Assembly: GCA_964431735.1 (NCBI GenBank)
Contig: CAYSLJ010000173.1
Coordinates: 1 to 14,407, forward strand
From: CALARM01 sp964431735
GTDB taxonomy: Bacteria; Vulcanimicrobiota; SpSt-956; JAKJGF01
Reading direction: 5' to 3'
DNA length: 14,407 nt
Shown here piece by piece: positions 13,055-14,407 of this stretch (position 1 is its first letter; each line of letters opens with the position of its first letter). The translations under genes were made by a program, and so were the position numbers. Below the pieces are notes generated by a model. The model was not told the origin of the DNA. It saw only the letters and a program-made list of their open reading frames with translations, and searched no databases.

Positions 13055-13366
13055 ATGATGAACCCCAAAAAAATGATGAATCAGATCAAAAAAATGCAGG
13101 ATGATATGATGAAAATCCAGGATCAGCTTGCTACGGAACTGGTAGAAGAATCTGCAGGAGGCGGTATGGTAAAAGCGACTGTAACAGGACAGTTAAAAGT
13201 GCACAGTATGAAAATAGATCCCTCTGTAGTAGATCCTGAAGATATGGGAATGCTTGAAGATCTGGTAGTAGTTGCAATAAACAAAGCCATGGAAAAAGCA
13301 CAGGAACTTTCTGCACAGAAAATGTCCCAGTTAACAGGAGGAATTAAGATACCCGGTCTTATGTAA
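13055..13366 (+). CDS. ybaB: YbaB/EbfC-family nucleoid-associated DNA-binding protein
   Basis: A 103-residue member of the YbaB/EbfC family: small dimeric, non-specific DNA-binding proteins that coat and bridge the nucleoid and are genetically linked to dnaX and recR. It has the family-typical Met/Lys/Gln-rich N-terminal coiled segment (MNPKKMMNQIKKMQDDMMKIQDQL), then the conserved GGGMVKATVTGQLKVHSMKIDPSVVDPED core, an acidic helix (DLVVVAINKAMEKAQEL) and the Gly/Pro/Leu/Met-rich tail GGIKIPGLM. AGGAGG (13041-13046) with an 8-base spacer fixes the ATG at 13055; the upstream in-frame GTG at 13031 lies in the GTGATCA repeat and has no ribosome site. recR follows 6 bases after the stop. Confidence 0.93.
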   Translation: MMNPKKMMNQIKKMQDDMMKIQDQLATELVEESAGGGMVKATVTGQLKVHSMKIDPSVVDPEDMGMLEDLVVVAINKAMEKAQELSAQKMSQLTGGIKIPGLM

Positions 13367-13372
13367 TATTCT

Positions 13373-13969
13373 ATGCAACAGATACCTGCTATGACAAAAT
13401 TAATAAATGAGCTGACAAAATTGCCTACTATAGGGCCTAAAACAGCTCAAAGGCTGGCTTTTTATCTCTTCAAACAGCCCAGAGAGGAAGCATGTAAACT
13501 TGCAGAAGCCCTGGTGGAAGTGAAAGATAAAATAAGCTATTGCAAAAGATGTTTTAATATAGCAGAAGGAGAAATCTGCTATATATGCAGGGATGAAAAA
13601 AGAAGTGATAATATCCTGTGTGTTGTAGCAGAATGTCAGGATGTTATAGCTCTTGAAAAAGCAGGTTCCTTTAAAGGGCGATACCATGTTCTTCACGGTG
13701 TTATATCACCTATAGATGGTATAGGGCCTTCGGAACTGAAAATAAAAGAACTGATAAAGAGGGTGAAAGAATATTCTACAAAAGAAGTAATTCTTGCTAC
13801 AAATTACGACATAAAAGGTGACGCCACAGCTCTTTACCTTGCCCATGAAATAAAACCTCTCGGCATCAGACTTACAAGGCTTGCATACGGACTGCCTGTA
13901 GGATCAGATATAGAGTATGCCGATAAAACCACTCTTCTTAAAGCTATGGAAGGAAGAAGAGACTTTTAG
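13373..13969 (+). CDS. recR: Recombination mediator protein RecR
   Basis: A 198-residue RecR, acting with RecO (and RecF) to load RecA on gapped DNA. The helix-hairpin-helix is INELTKLPTIGPKTAQRLAF (11-30); the zinc finger has C57, C60, C69 and C72; the Toprim domain spans about 80-165 (VVAECQDVIALEKAG, then GVISPIDGIGP, then ATNYDIKGDATALYLAHEIK); and the C-terminal RLAYGLPVGSDIEYADKTTLLKAMEGRR is diagnostic. Length is normal. In the Toprim motif the position usually Glu (VVEE/VVES) is Ala86 here. The ATG is only 6 bases after the ybaB stop and no strong ribosome site is seen, suggesting translational coupling; an ATG at 13391 is a less likely alternative start. Confidence 0.95.
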   Translation: MQQIPAMTKLINELTKLPTIGPKTAQRLAFYLFKQPREEACKLAEALVEVKDKISYCKRCFNIAEGEICYICRDEKRSDNILCVVAECQDVIALEKAGSFKGRYHVLHGVISPIDGIGPSELKIKELIKRVKEYSTKEVILATNYDIKGDATALYLAHEIKPLGIRLTRLAYGLPVGSDIEYADKTTLLKAMEGRRDF

Positions 13970-14050
13970 CTGTAAATCTTCAAAATTTCCCGCCAGATAG
14001 CAATGAGAGAGACGGTAAAATAATCTGTGGAGAGATTAAGGAGGGATAAA

Positions 14051-14287
14051 ATGGATATAGCATTTGCTAAAATGATGATAGAAAAAGCAGGTAATAGATC
14101 GATTCTAGTTTTTCTCACAGAAGACGCAGAATTATTTGAAAAGTCAAGGTCAATAAGCGGCCTTTATGCAGGCCATGACGAACTGGGCCTTTATATAAAA
14201 AAGACTGTAAAAGATGAAGCCTATATAACACTCATAAGATGGGATTTTATCGTAGCAGTAACAAATGATATAAATAGATTTGATTAA
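14051..14287 (+). CDS. Small protein of unknown function at the end of the dnaX-ybaB-recR cluster (78 aa)
   Basis: I do not recognise a family. The 78-residue product is mixed alpha/beta with a hydrophobic ILVFL strand (about 18-22), a GLYAGHDELGLYIKK segment in the middle and a C-terminal ITLIRWDFIVAVTND strand pair; there are no cysteines, signal peptide or membrane segment. AAGGAGG (14038-14044), 6 bases before ATG, is an excellent ribosome site, which decides against the upstream in-frame GTG at 14027. It lies 81 bases after recR in the same direction and before a strong hairpin, so it is probably the last gene of the operon. It does not look like YaaL or BofA, which follow recR in Bacillus. 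Confidence 0.75.
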   Translation: MDIAFAKMMIEKAGNRSILVFLTEDAELFEKSRSISGLYAGHDELGLYIKKTVKDEAYITLIRWDFIVAVTNDINRFD

Positions 14288-14295
14288 TGCTTCTC

Positions 14296-14318
14296 AGGGG
14301 GAACCTGTAGTTCCCCCT
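14296..14318 (+). terminator. Hairpin terminator after the recR cluster
   Basis: AGGGGGAAC (14296-14304) and GTTCCCCCT (14310-14318) form a perfect 9-bp G+C-rich stem with a 5-base loop, 8 bases after the stop of the 78-aa gene. The following sequence is pyrimidine-rich but not a T-run, so termination may be partial or bidirectional. Confidence 0.7.
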
Positions 14319-14407
14319 CTATTCCCCATAAATCGTAATATGTACAGTGTGTCACTTAGAACCTATCCGAAAAGTAATATTTATTCTACACCCTTCCGGT
14401 GGGTGAG
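14319..14407. other. Window end: no gene seen, short inverted repeat
   Basis: There is no frame with a ribosome site. CACCC (near 14388) and GGGTG (near 14400) form a small inverted repeat at the very end. The preceding CTTAGAACCTATCCGAAAAG string looks like the kind of sequence found at insertion-element ends, but the window stops too soon to test that. Confidence 0.25.

Noticed and set aside
14341..14407. Insertion-sequence end at the right edge
   Set aside because: Only a suggestive string and a 5-bp inverted repeat; no transposase or second end is visible, so an element cannot be called.

Overview
This is a bacterial chromosome segment of low G+C. Compact genes mostly carry good Shine-Dalgarno sequences (AAGGAG, AGGAGG), and the gaps between them are unusually rich in repeats. 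The dnaX-ybaB-recR order and a near-perfect parS centromere site (4575-4590) point to a chromosomal, probably origin-proximal location. The lineage cannot be named from sequence alone. The mix of a cytoplasmic hybrid kinase, GT81-like and GH130 sugar genes and a zinc-finger/VWA protein resembling eukaryotic Sec23/Sec24 suggests a poorly sampled phylum.

Layout. 1-111: right half of a dispersed repeat (family A). 106-1707 (-): zinc-ribbon/VWA protein, with promoter. 1857-1948: leader-like repeat C1, followed by a 93-residue unknown protein (1969-2250, +). 2251-2882: repeat-filled gap (heptamers, B1, A2). 2883-4115 (+): degenerate glycosyltransferase lying between two nearly identical A repeats. 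4116-4613: hairpin, A3, B2, second hairpin, parS. 4614-5675 (+): GH130 glycoside phosphorylase-like protein. 5731-8793 (-): GAF-PAS4-HisKA-HATPase-REC hybrid kinase with a promoter implying a leaderless mRNA. 9106-10464 (-): phosphomannomutase/phosphoglucomutase. 10474-11122: repeats B4, A4, B5, C2 and palindromes leading to dnaX. 11123-14287 (+): dnaX, ybaB, recR and a 78-residue unknown gene, ending at a strong hairpin.

How the genes may work together. The DnaX/YbaB/RecR cluster is the usual replication and recombinational-repair housekeeping set; dnaX carries a plausible programmed frameshift site at the point where a gamma-like short form would end. GH130 enzymes release mannose-1-phosphate from beta-mannosides, and the mutase interconverts mannose-1- and mannose-6-phosphate, so these two could share a pathway; the neighbouring glycosyltransferase may be connected to it. 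No partner gene for the kinase or the VWA protein is visible.

The most unusual content is (i) the Sec23/24-like protein, (ii) parS, (iii) interlocking repeat families A (about 230 bp, inverted-repeat, MITE-like) and B (7-bp tandem repeats plus a conserved tail), (iv) a duplicated leader with a conserved stem (C), and (v) a recurring 7-bp period in intergenic tandem repeats of unrelated sequence. All similarity statements are by-eye readings; no database search was run.
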